Origin: Nibricoccus aquaticus
Lineage (GTDB): Bacteria; Verrucomicrobiota; Verrucomicrobiia; Opitutales; Opitutaceae
Direction of reading: 5' to 3'
DNA: 64,000 bases
NCBI RefSeq assembly: GCF_002310495.1
Contig: NZ_CP023344.1
Location: forward strand, 1,364,001 to 1,428,000
Each line of letters opens with the position of its first letter. Position 1 is the stretch's first letter. Positions 35,576 to 44,345 of the stretch are shown here, in pieces. Position numbers and translations under genes: made by a program. A model generated the notes under the pieces. That model worked only from the letters and a program-made list of their open reading frames with translations. It was not told the DNA's origin and made no database searches.

Positions 35576-36949
35576 TCAGGAAGCAGTCACACCCGTCGGC
35601 GCCGCCTGCGTGTCAGCTGTGTTTTTCACCGCCATCATCTGGTGATAAAATTTATCCGTCACCCGGTAGCGAAACATCAGCACTCCGACCAGAATATGAA
35701 ATGCCCCCGGAATCACCGTGAGCATGAGCGCGAGCCCGTTCATCGAGGTCTCAGTCTGCACCTGATTCGCCACATACCCGAAATAATGCAGAAGCCCGTT
35801 CGTCCCGGAACCTGCGATCGCCAGGCCCATGCTTTGGAAAAACGCGATGAGCCCGATCGCCAGCCCCGACACGCGCACGCCCGTCTTGTGCGCGCCGTAG
35901 TCCACCGCTTCGGGAATGATCGACCAGAAAACCGGCGCGTGCAGATCCACCGTGAAACACAGCACCGCATAAAAACATAGCGCGACGCTCACATCGCCCG
36001 GCTTCACGAAAAACAACATCGCCGCGCTGATCACGCCCGTGCCGATCTGCGTCCAACGGAAGAGCTGGATCTTGCAGACGCTCTTCGTGATCCACGTCGA
36101 GGCGACCATCGCGACGATAGCCGAGCCCACGCCGACGCCCATGAACGTAGAGATCAGTTCCTCGCCTCCGCCGAGATAGTATTTCGCGTAGTACGCGGCC
36201 GTTCCGCCGCGAATCACGTAGCCGACCATCCCCGTGATGCAGACCGCACAAAGAATCCACCACTGGTCATTACGCACGAGATGCTTCAACTGCACCGCCG
36301 TCGGCACTTTTTCTTCCTCGTGAACGACACGCTCAGTCGTCGTGAAAAAACAAAACCAGAACATCACCACGCCCGCCGCCGCCATCGCGGCCATCGCGAT
36401 CTGATAACCGCGCGCCAGATTTCCTCCGCCGAGCTTCACCGCCATCAACGGCACGATGATCGCCACGCAAAAGCCCGCGACCTTCGCGAAGAACAGGCGG
36501 TAGCCATTCGCCGAAAGCCGCTCCTGCGTGTTGTCGGTCAACACGCCGATCAGCGAGATGTACGGCACCGTCACCAGGCTGAACAACACCGTGTTCGCGA
36601 GGTATGTCGCGTAAGCCCAGATCAGTTTCCCCTGATAACTCAGATCCGGCGTCGTGAACATGAGCACGGTCGAAACCGCCAGCGGGATGGAGAAGATGAT
36701 GAAGTACGGCCGATAGCGCCCCCACCGCGTTGTGTAGCGGTCGTTGAACCAGCCGATCAGCGGATCGATCAACCCGTCGATCAATCGTACCACGAAAAAC
36801 AACACGACCAGGTCCGCCGGCTTCAGTCCGAAGACATCGGTATAAAAATAACCGATGATCAACATCATCGCCGAGATGACGACGTTCACGGCCGCGTCGC
36901 CCGCGCCGAAACCGATCTTTTCCAACACCGAAAGTCTGTGAGTCTTCAT
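35576..36949 (-). CDS. GPH-family sugar:cation symporter (MFS)
   Basis: The 457-residue transporter has twelve hydrophobic helices and the hallmarks of the glycoside-pentoside-hexuronide family: a start of LSVLEKIGFGAGDAAVNVV, the loop RLIDGLIDPLIGWFNDRYTT with WGRYRP after helix 2, and IPEAVDYGAHKTGVR in the second half. It would carry arabino-oligosaccharides or arabinosides across the inner membrane with Na+ or H+. The frame is open to 37060; the Met at 36949 begins the conserved N-terminus. It lies between two GH43 genes, with 11 bases to the downstream one and 26 to the upstream one. Confidence 0.93.
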   Translation of the reverse strand: MKTHRLSVLEKIGFGAGDAAVNVVISAMMLIIGYFYTDVFGLKPADLVVLFFVVRLIDGLIDPLIGWFNDRYTTRWGRYRPYFIIFSIPLAVSTVLMFTTPDLSYQGKLIWAYATYLANTVLFSLVTVPYISLIGVLTDNTQERLSANGYRLFFAKVAGFCVAIIVPLMAVKLGGGNLARGYQIAMAAMAAAGVVMFWFCFFTTTERVVHEEEKVPTAVQLKHLVRNDQWWILCAVCITGMVGYVIRGGTAAYYAKYYLGGGEELISTFMGVGVGSAIVAMVASTWITKSVCKIQLFRWTQIGTGVISAAMLFFVKPGDVSVALCFYAVLCFTVDLHAPVFWSIIPEAVDYGAHKTGVRVSGLAIGLIAFFQSMGLAIAGSGTNGLLHYFGYVANQVQTETSMNGLALMLTVIPGAFHILVGVLMFRYRVTDKFYHQMMAVKNTADTQAAPTGVTAS

Positions 36950-36975
36950 GGGTAAGCTGAAAATCCCGGGCGAAC

Positions 36976-38031
36976 TTACTTCGCAGATGTCGTCGCCGCA
37001 GCGGAACTCGCCGTCTCGCGTTCCGGCACACCGAAGTCCGGCGATCCGTCCGCCTTCCACCGCAGCGCCTGCACGCGCGTGTGGCGGTTCGGGTCGTGCA
37101 ACGGATCGCCCGGGATGTCGCGGTAGTTGCGCGCGTGATAAACAATCAGGTCCGTCACGCCGTCCGCCGCCTTCGTGAACTGGTTATGCCCGGGGCCATA
37201 GATACCGTTCGCCTCGCTCGTGCCGAAAACCGGCACCGGCGATTTCGTCCACGCCTTCGCATCCAGTAAATCCGCGTCCGCAGAGGCGCTGAGCAGCCCA
37301 AGACAGTACTCCGCACCCGTTCCACTCGCCGAGTAACTGAGGAACACGCACTCACCGCTCACTAGAAACGCCGGCCCTTCATTCACACGAAACCTCACGA
37401 CTTCCCACGGCAGCTCCGGCTTCGTCAGCATCACCGCCTTACCAGTGATCGACGTCGGGCTGTCCATTTTGGCGATGTAGATATTCGTGTTCCCTCCGAT
37501 CGCCGGATCGTGCTGCGCCCAGCTCAGGTAACGCGTGCCGCGATTCACAAACGTCGTCGCATCCAGCGCGAAAGACTCCCAGCCCGTGTTGAGCTGCCCG
37601 CGTTCGATCCACTCGCCTTCGAGCGGATTGGCCGAGGCGTTTTCCAAAACATAGATGCGGATGTCCCAGATCTTCTCCGCCTCGCCCGCCGCGAAATAGA
37701 TGAACCACTTCCCGTCTATGAAGTGCAGCTCCGGCGCCCAGATGTGCGCACCCATCGGCCCCTTAGCGTGCTTTCGCCAGATGGTTTTCTCCTCGGCCGC
37801 CGCCAGACCTTCGAGCGTGCGCGACCGACGCAGCGCCAGCCGGTCATACTCCGGCACCGTCGCCGTGAAATAATACCACCCATCGCCAGCGCGTACGATG
37901 TGAGGATCGGCGCGGTGGGCGATGAGAGGATTGGGGTAAGCCGGTGAAAGTGGCGTCGCCATAAGCGGGGCCGACTCAGCGAAGAGAATCCACACAAGCG
38001 CGAACAACAGACCGGGAAGACGGCACTTCAT
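36976..38031 (-). CDS. Glycoside hydrolase family 43, exported
   Basis: The 351-residue enzyme has a signal peptide (about 1-25; LLFALVWILFAESAPLMA) and a GH43 five-bladed propeller: HRADPHIVRAGDGWYYFTAT with the base Asp, IWAPELHFIDGKW, SFALDATTFVNRGTRYLSWA and VNEGPAFLVSGE with the acid Glu. It is a paralogue of the cytoplasmic enzyme at 34629, so the same activity seems to be used on both sides of the inner membrane. The tail is Ala/Ser/Thr-rich and short. It heads the operon with the symporter and the cytoplasmic GH43. Confidence 0.92.
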   Translation of the reverse strand: MKCRLPGLLFALVWILFAESAPLMATPLSPAYPNPLIAHRADPHIVRAGDGWYYFTATVPEYDRLALRRSRTLEGLAAAEEKTIWRKHAKGPMGAHIWAPELHFIDGKWFIYFAAGEAEKIWDIRIYVLENASANPLEGEWIERGQLNTGWESFALDATTFVNRGTRYLSWAQHDPAIGGNTNIYIAKMDSPTSITGKAVMLTKPELPWEVVRFRVNEGPAFLVSGECVFLSYSASGTGAEYCLGLLSASADADLLDAKAWTKSPVPVFGTSEANGIYGPGHNQFTKAADGVTDLIVYHARNYRDIPGDPLHDPNRHTRVQALRWKADGSPDFGVPERETASSAAATTSAK

Positions 38032-38171
38032 GAAGAAAGGGAGCGGACGAAAGGTTAAACATGGGATGAGCCGGTGAAGGCTTCGCGCATGACCGGAGGC
38101 GATGCGTCACTTTTCCCATGCGCTTTCCCCCCATGAAACCCGACATTCACACCGCCGCTTTTGAAACGAAA

Positions 38172-38199
38172 TGCGGCGGGTCCGGACAGACCCGCCGCA
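38172..38199 (-). terminator. Intrinsic terminator after the endo-arabinanase gene
   Basis: A perfect 11-bp stem TGCGGCGGGTC/GACCCGCCGCA with a 6-base loop lies 49 bases downstream of the stop at 38248. On the minus strand it is followed by ATTTCGTTTC, a weak U-tract. It separates the endo-arabinanase gene from the GH43-symporter operon. Confidence 0.75.
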
Positions 38200-38247
38200 A
38201 ACTCCCGAACGAGATCATCCACCAGACAGCACCGCCCGGTGCCCGCC

Positions 38248-39207
38248 TCAATACGACGGCCAGCCTCCGCTCCAGTTCAGATCGCTGATGAGCAGCTTTG
38301 GCGCGCCGTTGGCGTTCGCATCGTACGCGTGCCGCGCGATCACGCCGGTGCCGTGGATCGACTGGCCGCCCGGCCCTTTCCACTGCGCGTTACCCGCATC
38401 GAGGACGGTGCCGCCGCTGCTGAGCATGTTCACGCCGTTCTTGTCGAGGTATGGCCCGGTGACCGAAGCCGAGCGCCCATAGGCGATCTTGTACGTGCTG
38501 TTCACGCCCTGGCAGCAGACACCGATCGAAACGAAGAGGTAATAATAACCGCTCCGATAAACGATGTGCGGCGCCTCGATCCCGCCCGAACGCTTCGCGA
38601 TATTGGTGAGGCTGCCCGTCGGCTTCATCGTCGCTGAGTCGAGCCGCGTGAGGTAGATGCCGTTCCACCACGAGCCAAACACGAGCCACGGCTGGTTCGC
38701 TGCGTCGATCACCAGGTTCGGATCGATGGCGTTGTAGCTGTTGGAACTCGTGGAGCGGATCACGAGGCCATTATCCGTCCAGCCGCTGTTGCTGAGCGAA
38801 CCGGTCTTCGACGCGAGCCCGATGCACGAGGTATTACTCCCAAACGTGGAGATGGAATAATAGAGCCACCACTTGCCGTTGTAGTAACGCACATCGGGCG
38901 CCCAGACATCGTTGCCGGAATTGCCGGGCACGTAGGTTTTCCACCACGCGAGTCCGGAGCCGAAGACCTGGCCATTATCAGCCCAGGCAAGACCGTTGCT
39001 GGAGCGTTTCACGTGGATGCCCTGGCCCGTCGCGAAAACCCAGTACGGACCCGATCCGTCGCGCGTGATCGACGGATCGTGAACACCGACCGAGCCCGTG
39101 AGCGCCCAGTGACCGGCGTGAAGCGAGGAGACGCAGAGTCCGAGAAACAGCGCCGCAGTGCAGCGCGCGAGGCCGGAGAGACTCCGGCGGGCGTGGGGTA
39201 TTTTCAT
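38248..39207 (-). CDS. Secreted arabinan endo-1,5-alpha-L-arabinosidase (GH43)
   Basis: The 319-residue enzyme has a signal peptide (about 1-31; CTAALFLGLCVSSLHAG) and a GH43 domain of the endo-arabinanase type. The base Asp is in VGVHDPSITRDGSG, then come NDVWAPDVRYYNGKWWLYYS, the modulating Asp in NAIDPNLVIDA and the acid Glu in GGIEAPHIVYRSGYYYLF. The VCCQGVNSTYKI cysteine-pair region is typical of this subfamily. It should cut alpha-1,5-arabinan outside the cell or in the periplasm. The Met at 39207 was chosen over the open frame to 39315 because the signal peptide starts there. Confidence 0.93.
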   Translation of the reverse strand: MKIPHARRSLSGLARCTAALFLGLCVSSLHAGHWALTGSVGVHDPSITRDGSGPYWVFATGQGIHVKRSSNGLAWADNGQVFGSGLAWWKTYVPGNSGNDVWAPDVRYYNGKWWLYYSISTFGSNTSCIGLASKTGSLSNSGWTDNGLVIRSTSSNSYNAIDPNLVIDAANQPWLVFGSWWNGIYLTRLDSATMKPTGSLTNIAKRSGGIEAPHIVYRSGYYYLFVSIGVCCQGVNSTYKIAYGRSASVTGPYLDKNGVNMLSSGGTVLDAGNAQWKGPGGQSIHGTGVIARHAYDANANGAPKLLISDLNWSGGWPSY

Positions 39208-39293
39208 GTTTTTGGGGTGGGGTTGACCGGCAAAAAACTCCGGCGCCGGCAAACACGCCGGCTCCGGAAATAGTGAGAGCGCTGGCGCGCGGC

Positions 39294-40670
39294 TCACGGT
39301 GCCACGAACTGCCACTGCTGATTCGTGCTGGTGCCGCTGCTCCAGAACTCCATCACCGCGCCGTCAGCCGTTGCACCGCCAGTGTCCAGTGCTTTGCCGT
39401 TAGCCCGGTTGACGAGCTGATAGTATCCGGAGCCTACCGACACGAATGTCCACTGCTGGTTCGTGCTGCCTCCCCCGGTCCACTGGCCGACCGGCGTGTC
39501 GTTCGCGGTGTTGTTGACGCTGTCGAGATACTTGCCGCCAGTGACGCAGCTCAGCCGATAATAACCGCCGCTATACGTGACGACCCACTTCTGGTTGTTG
39601 CTCGTGCCGTCAGCCCACTGGGCGACCGTCGCGCCGTCCGCCGTCGCACCGAGATTATCGAGCATCTTTCCGCTCGAGCGATTGCGCAGGCTGTACGTGC
39701 CGTTGGCGACCGGCTGCGCCGCTGGCAGATTCACACCAGCGGCCACCGGCCAGCCATTGCTCCAGCTGAGCGTAGTGATGCGCAGCTTGGCCGCACCGTT
39801 GTCGTTCCCATCGTAGAAGTGAAACGTGAGTTTCCCCTCGCCGAGACCCACGTGGCCCGGCCCGATGTAACGGCCATCGCGATTGGGCAGGAACGTCGTG
39901 CCACCGCCGTTGAGCACGCTCACGCCGTTTTTGTCGAGGTACGGACCCGTGATCGAAGTCGAGCGCGCCACCTGCGTGTAGTAGGAGCTGTTCACGCCGT
40001 TGCAGCAGAGCCCGCGCTGGAAAAACAGGTAGAAATAACTGCCATTCTTGATCAGGTACGGCGCTTCCACTTCGCCGGGCACAAGATCCCAGCGGCTGGT
40101 TCCCTGACGCAGCCCCGTCGTGGCATTGAGCTGGATCAGATCGATGCCGCTCTGCCAGTTGCCATAAGTCATATACATATTGCTACCGTCGCGAATGATC
40201 GCCGGATCGATCGCGTTGTTGCCCGCGACGATGAGCCCGCGATCCGTCCAAGGCCCGGAGAGATTTGTCGCCGTCGCAAGACCGATGGCCGCCGGTGCGC
40301 CGTTACCCGCGCACGAGTAGTAACAGTAGTAGGTGCTGCCTATCTTGATCACATCGGGCGCCCAGAAACCGCCCGTGAAGCCACTCACGTAGTTATTGAT
40401 CCAGCTCGGCCACGTCCCTGCGGGAAACACCGTGTTCTCCGCCCGCCAGTCGGTGAAGTTGGCATTGCTCGACGACATCGTCCACACGCCGTTGCCCGTC
40501 GTGAAGATCCAGTAACGGCCGTCCGTGTTGCGGATCATCGTCGAGGGATCGTGGCTCGGCGCGACCTGCGCGCGCAGCGCGCCGAAGCCGAAGGTGAAAA
40601 ATACGAGTGCGATAAATAGCGACAGGCACGTCGCGCGGCGGCCGGTCGGGGTAGGAGCGGATGCGTTCAT
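39294..40670 (-). CDS. Secreted GH43 endo-arabinanase with C-terminal ricin-type lectin domain
   Basis: The 458-residue protein has a signal peptide (about 1-34; FIALVFFTFGFGALRAQ) and a GH43 endo-arabinanase module (about 38-310): PSHDPSTMIRNTDGRYW, GGFWAPDVIKIGSTYYCYYS, NAIDPAIIRDGS and GEVEAPYLIKNGSYFYLFFQ, with a CCNGVNSSYY loop. A three-lobed ricin B/CBM13-like domain follows (about 325-458; QPVANGTYSLRNRSSGKMLD, then repeats of WxxGxxxNQxW). The lectin domain should anchor the enzyme to the polysaccharide. It lies immediately upstream of the simpler endo-arabinanase on the same strand and is divergent from the TonB receptor. Confidence 0.93.
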   Translation of the reverse strand: MNASAPTPTGRRATCLSLFIALVFFTFGFGALRAQVAPSHDPSTMIRNTDGRYWIFTTGNGVWTMSSSNANFTDWRAENTVFPAGTWPSWINNYVSGFTGGFWAPDVIKIGSTYYCYYSCAGNGAPAAIGLATATNLSGPWTDRGLIVAGNNAIDPAIIRDGSNMYMTYGNWQSGIDLIQLNATTGLRQGTSRWDLVPGEVEAPYLIKNGSYFYLFFQRGLCCNGVNSSYYTQVARSTSITGPYLDKNGVSVLNGGGTTFLPNRDGRYIGPGHVGLGEGKLTFHFYDGNDNGAAKLRITTLSWSNGWPVAAGVNLPAAQPVANGTYSLRNRSSGKMLDNLGATADGATVAQWADGTSNNQKWVVTYSGGYYRLSCVTGGKYLDSVNNTANDTPVGQWTGGGSTNQQWTFVSVGSGYYQLVNRANGKALDTGGATADGAVMEFWSSGTSTNQQWQFVAP

Positions 40671-41006
40671 TTTTTTGGGGGTGTTGCGGCGAGAAGAAAT
40701 TACCCGGCGGGGTACGAGCGCTCGCCGACGCTCATGGCCGGGATTCACTCAGTACATGCGCCGTCTGCGCGCGAAACCCGACGCAATCAGATCAGCCGCA
40801 GCTCCCCACTCCCACGCGCACGACGATCCTCTCGCATCTGTCCGCGCCTTTCTTCCAACAAAAAATAACCGCCACTCGCGCGTGTCGGGTTTGCGCCCCC
40901 TTTGGCGCATTTATGTCCGAAGAGCACCTCCGGCCACATCTGCCGCGTTCACCAAACACGGACATCCGGAGCAGTGCCCACGCCAGTACCCAAACACCCT
41001 GTTCCT
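40671..41006. promoter_or_regulatory. Divergent promoter region of the arabinan locus
   Basis: The 336 bases between the CBM13 endo-arabinanase (minus) and the TonB receptor (plus) hold no gene. The 9-mers AAACCCGAC (40774-40782) and GTCGGGTTT (40884-40892) form a perfect inverted pair 101 bases apart, flanked by GCGCG on the outer left side, as might bind a looping regulator. No convincing -35/-10 pair stands out. No regulator gene is present in the locus. Confidence 0.4.
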
Positions 41007-43886
41007 ATGACCCCCACCCCGCAAAGCCCGTCAATCGGCTCCCCTGCCTCCGGCAGAAAAGCCACCGGCCTGTCCCTCACGCTTCTCCTCGCGCTCACCT
41101 CCGGCGCGAACACCGGCCTCGCCCAGTCCGGGCCCGCCGCCCCCGTCACGACCGTCCCTTCCGAAGAGACCGTCCTGCTCGAAACTTTCCAGGTCACCGG
41201 CCTGCGCAGCAGCGCCATGAAAGCCATCGAGGTGAAACGCGAAAACCCGCAGTTCACCGACTCCATCGTCGCCGAAGACATCGGCAAATTTCCCGACAAC
41301 AACGTCATCGAGTCCCTCCAGCGCATGTCCGGCATCCAGGTCACCGATTACGGTCGCGGTAACATCACCGGCGTCACCGTCCGCGGCCTGCCCGACATCA
41401 CCACCACGCTCAACGGTCGCAACATCTTCACCGCCTCCGGTCTCTCGCTCTCTCTCCAGGACATGCCCGCCACACTCATCAAGCAGGTGGACGTGATGAA
41501 AACCCGCGCCGCCTCCCACATCGAAACCGGCATGGCCGGCGTCCTCGATATCCAGACGTTCCGCCCCTTCGATTTCTCCGGCAGCAAGATCTCCCTCTCC
41601 GCCAAAGGCACGTATCAGGAACAACGCGACCGCTTCGACCCCAACCTCAGCGCGCTCGTCAGCAACCGCTGGAAAGTCGGCTCCGAAGGCAAACTCGGCG
41701 CTCTGCTCAACATCTCCTACCTCACCACCACCTATAAGGATCAGTCCGCCAATCCCGGCGCCCAGGTCCTCTTCGCCAAAGGCGCCCAGCCCGCCCCCGC
41801 CTGGCCCGAGCCTTACGCGCGCATTTTCCCCGACGTCGTCCCCTGGTCCACCGGCCTCGTCAACGGCATGCCCACCGCTCCCGGTTCCACCATCCCCGGC
41901 ACCAACGTCGAGTACGTCCTCTCCCGCGACGCCATCTTCTTCAACGAATCCAAGGGCCAGACCTCCCGCCCCGGCGCCAACTTCTCCCTCCAGTACGCCC
42001 CCAACAAAGACTCCGAGTACACCTTCGAGGCCTTCTACCTCGGGTACCGGAATCACAACTACAGCAACCTCCTCTTCTCCTTCGTGGACTGGTGGGGCGC
42101 GCCCTCGCCCGCCACGCTCGATGTCACCCTCTACCCCGGCACCAACATCGTCCAGCGCCGCGGCTACATCGGCGACGTCTTCAGCTTCACCAGCGGCGAC
42201 CACACCGACCAGCGTACCGACAGCTTCCAATACTCGCTCGGCGGCAAGTGGACCCTCACGCCCGACTTCAAGCTCACCACCGAAGCCGTCTTCCAGGACA
42301 GCGAGTACACCGCGAATAACTTCTTCATCCGCGCCAACCGCAACGTCCGCAACGACGTCTCCGTCAACTTCAACGCTGACGCCGGCCTCCCCGCCTTCCG
42401 CTACCTCGACGTGACCGGCACCGCCGTTGACGAAAGCCGCGTCGATAATCCCTCCACCTGGAGCCTCGCCCACATGTGGGACCAAGGCTTCCGAAACACC
42501 GGCAGCGCCGCCACCCTCACCTCCGAAGGTCTCCTCAACGTCGATTGGGGCATCATCAAAAAACTCCGCTTCGGCATCCGCATCGATCAACGCGAAGCCG
42601 CCGAGTCCGCCCGCTTCGCCGAAGGCGACCCCACCGTCGGCACCGACCTCGCCACCTTCAACACCCGCCTCCCCGGCGTCGTCAGCGTCAACAACGGCTT
42701 CTACGACGGCCGCGCCGCCATCCCCACCACCTGGGCCTCCATCAACGGCGACTACTCGGGCGATAACTCCGACGCCATCCGCAAGCTCTACAGCTTCACC
42801 AACACCAGCTACTGGAGACTCAAGGAATCCTTCGCCATCGAGGAACTCACCTCCGCCGCCTATCTCCAGGTCGATCAGCTCAAAACCGAGATCGCCGGCC
42901 GCAAACTCAGCGGCCAGTTCGGCCTCCGCCTCGTGGACATCAAGACCGAGATGGAATTCACCAACCCCGCCTTCAACCGCTTCGACCGCACCACCGGCGA
43001 TGCCGGCGTCACCAAACTCCTCCCCAGCGCCGCCCTCAGCTACGAGATCACCCGCCAGTTCGTCGCCCGCGTCGGCTACGGCGAAACCATCCGGCGCCCC
43101 GGGTTCAACGACCTGAATCCACTGATCACCTACACCCGCGACGTCACCAACCTCGGCCTCGGCACCGCCGGCGGCGGCAACCCCGACCTCAAGCCCACCA
43201 CCTCGAAGAACTACGACCTCGCCCTGGAATACTACTTCGACGAATCCAGCATGATTCACGCGAATTACTTCCGGAAGAAAATCGACGGCCTCGTGGTCGG
43301 CTCCTACCGCCGCGTCACCTACACCGATTCGATCGGTCCATATAACTACGTCCTCTCGCAGCCCACCAACGCCTCCAACGGCAAACTCGAGGGCTTCGAG
43401 ATCGGCGGGAAATATTACCCGAAGGATCTCCCCTTCGGCCTCAGCGGCCTCGGCGTCGAAGGCAGCTACACCCACCTGAAATCCTCGCAAGACGTGCCCC
43501 TCTACAACCCCGCCACCGGCCTCGTCATCGGCACCCAGAACACCCCGTTCTACGCCGTCTCGCCCGACTCCTTCAGCACGACCCTCGCCTACGAACGCAG
43601 CAAATTCAGCGCACGCGCCTCCTACACCTGGCGCTCCGCTTTCCACCACCACAACGAAGCCGCCCTCTTCGCCAACCCGCTCTACGTTTATAACAGCGCC
43701 GAGCGCAGCCTCACCGCTCAGCTCTCGTACAAGGTCACCAAAAACCTCTCGATCGACCTCGAAGGCACCAACCTGACCGATGACGTCCAGCACAGCTACT
43801 ACGGCAAAAACGGAGCCACCGTGCATAACTTCAACAACTGGATCGTCGGCCGCACCTTCTCCCTCGGTGCCCGTTATTCGTTCTAA
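41007..43886 (+). CDS. TonB-dependent receptor (Caulobacter type), arabinan locus
   Basis: The 959-residue outer-membrane protein has a signal peptide (about 1-40; LSLTLLLALTSGANTGLAQ) and a TonB-box-like segment (ETVLLETFQVTG). The plug begins DSIVAEDIGKFPDNNVIESL, the hallmark of the carbohydrate-linked TIGR01782-type receptors, and contains TVRGLPDITTTLNGR. The barrel ends in an aromatic residue (SLGARYSF). It should import arabino-oligosaccharides made by the secreted GH43 enzymes, with TonB energy. The frame is open from 40902, but the Met at 41007 precedes the signal peptide. A strong terminator follows. Confidence 0.94.
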   Translation: MTPTPQSPSIGSPASGRKATGLSLTLLLALTSGANTGLAQSGPAAPVTTVPSEETVLLETFQVTGLRSSAMKAIEVKRENPQFTDSIVAEDIGKFPDNNVIESLQRMSGIQVTDYGRGNITGVTVRGLPDITTTLNGRNIFTASGLSLSLQDMPATLIKQVDVMKTRAASHIETGMAGVLDIQTFRPFDFSGSKISLSAKGTYQEQRDRFDPNLSALVSNRWKVGSEGKLGALLNISYLTTTYKDQSANPGAQVLFAKGAQPAPAWPEPYARIFPDVVPWSTGLVNGMPTAPGSTIPGTNVEYVLSRDAIFFNESKGQTSRPGANFSLQYAPNKDSEYTFEAFYLGYRNHNYSNLLFSFVDWWGAPSPATLDVTLYPGTNIVQRRGYIGDVFSFTSGDHTDQRTDSFQYSLGGKWTLTPDFKLTTEAVFQDSEYTANNFFIRANRNVRNDVSVNFNADAGLPAFRYLDVTGTAVDESRVDNPSTWSLAHMWDQGFRNTGSAATLTSEGLLNVDWGIIKKLRFGIRIDQREAAESARFAEGDPTVGTDLATFNTRLPGVVSVNNGFYDGRAAIPTTWASINGDYSGDNSDAIRKLYSFTNTSYWRLKESFAIEELTSAAYLQVDQLKTEIAGRKLSGQFGLRLVDIKTEMEFTNPAFNRFDRTTGDAGVTKLLPSAALSYEITRQFVARVGYGETIRRPGFNDLNPLITYTRDVTNLGLGTAGGGNPDLKPTTSKNYDLALEYYFDESSMIHANYFRKKIDGLVVGSYRRVTYTDSIGPYNYVLSQPTNASNGKLEGFEIGGKYYPKDLPFGLSGLGVEGSYTHLKSSQDVPLYNPATGLVIGTQNTPFYAVSPDSFSTTLAYERSKFSARASYTWRSAFHHHNEAALFANPLYVYNSAERSLTAQLSYKVTKNLSIDLEGTNLTDDVQHSYYGKNGATVHNFNNWIVGRTFSLGARYSF

Positions 43887-43935
43887 GCGAAACCGACTGC
43901 CGCACGCACACGCGGCCACCAGTCACTCAGCCTCC

Positions 43936-43965
43936 AAGGGCAACCCATCCGGGTTGCCCTTTTTT
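43936..43965 (+). terminator. Rho-independent terminator after the TonB receptor gene
   Basis: A perfect 11-bp stem AAGGGCAACCC/GGGTTGCCCTT with loop ATCC runs directly into a T-run (43960-43965). It lies 50 bases after the receptor stop and 22 bases before the zinc-ribbon gene. Confidence 0.95.
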
Positions 43966-43987
43966 ATTTCCCTCAAAAAGTCCGCGC

Positions 43988-44290
43988 ATGGCCGCCGCGA
44001 AAAAAACGAATCGAGCCCCCACCGAATGCCCCGTCTGCGGCGCCAGCGTCCCGCCGCACTCCCTCGCCTGCCCCGGCTGCGGCGCCGACGAACGCACCGG
44101 CTGGAACGACGAATCCACCCGCTACGACGGCCTCGACCTCCCCGACTCCGCCTTCGACGACGACTCCTCTCCGACCACACGAACACCGCCCCGCCAGCAG
44201 CGCCCTCAACGTGTCGCCCTCCACTGGTGGCTCACCGCCTTCGCCCTCCTCGCCGTCTTTGTCGCTGCCGCCCTCCATCGCCTCCTCTGA
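43988..44290 (+). CDS. Zinc-ribbon protein with C-terminal membrane anchor
   Basis: The 100-residue protein has an N-terminal zinc ribbon with two CxxC knuckles (CPVCGASVPP at about 14-17, CPGCGADERTGW at about 28-31), an acidic, proline-rich linker and one TM helix at the C-terminus (about 80-98; WWLTAFALLAVFVAAALHRLL region). Small zinc-ribbon/TM proteins of this form are common in Verrucomicrobiota; no function is known. It is convergent with the polyphosphate kinase gene. Confidence 0.8.
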   Translation: MAAAKKTNRAPTECPVCGASVPPHSLACPGCGADERTGWNDESTRYDGLDLPDSAFDDDSSPTTRTPPRQQRPQRVALHWWLTAFALLAVFVAAALHRLL

Positions 44291-44345
44291 TCGCAACTCC
44301 GCTTGTCGCGAGCCCACATCGTCACGCCCTGCGCGCGGAAAACCT

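Noticed and set aside
41031-43919. 962-codon open frame opposite the TonB receptor gene
   Set aside because: Long only because the codon bias of the receptor leaves few stops on the other strand; Gly/Glu/Val/Ala-rich with no recognisable domain.
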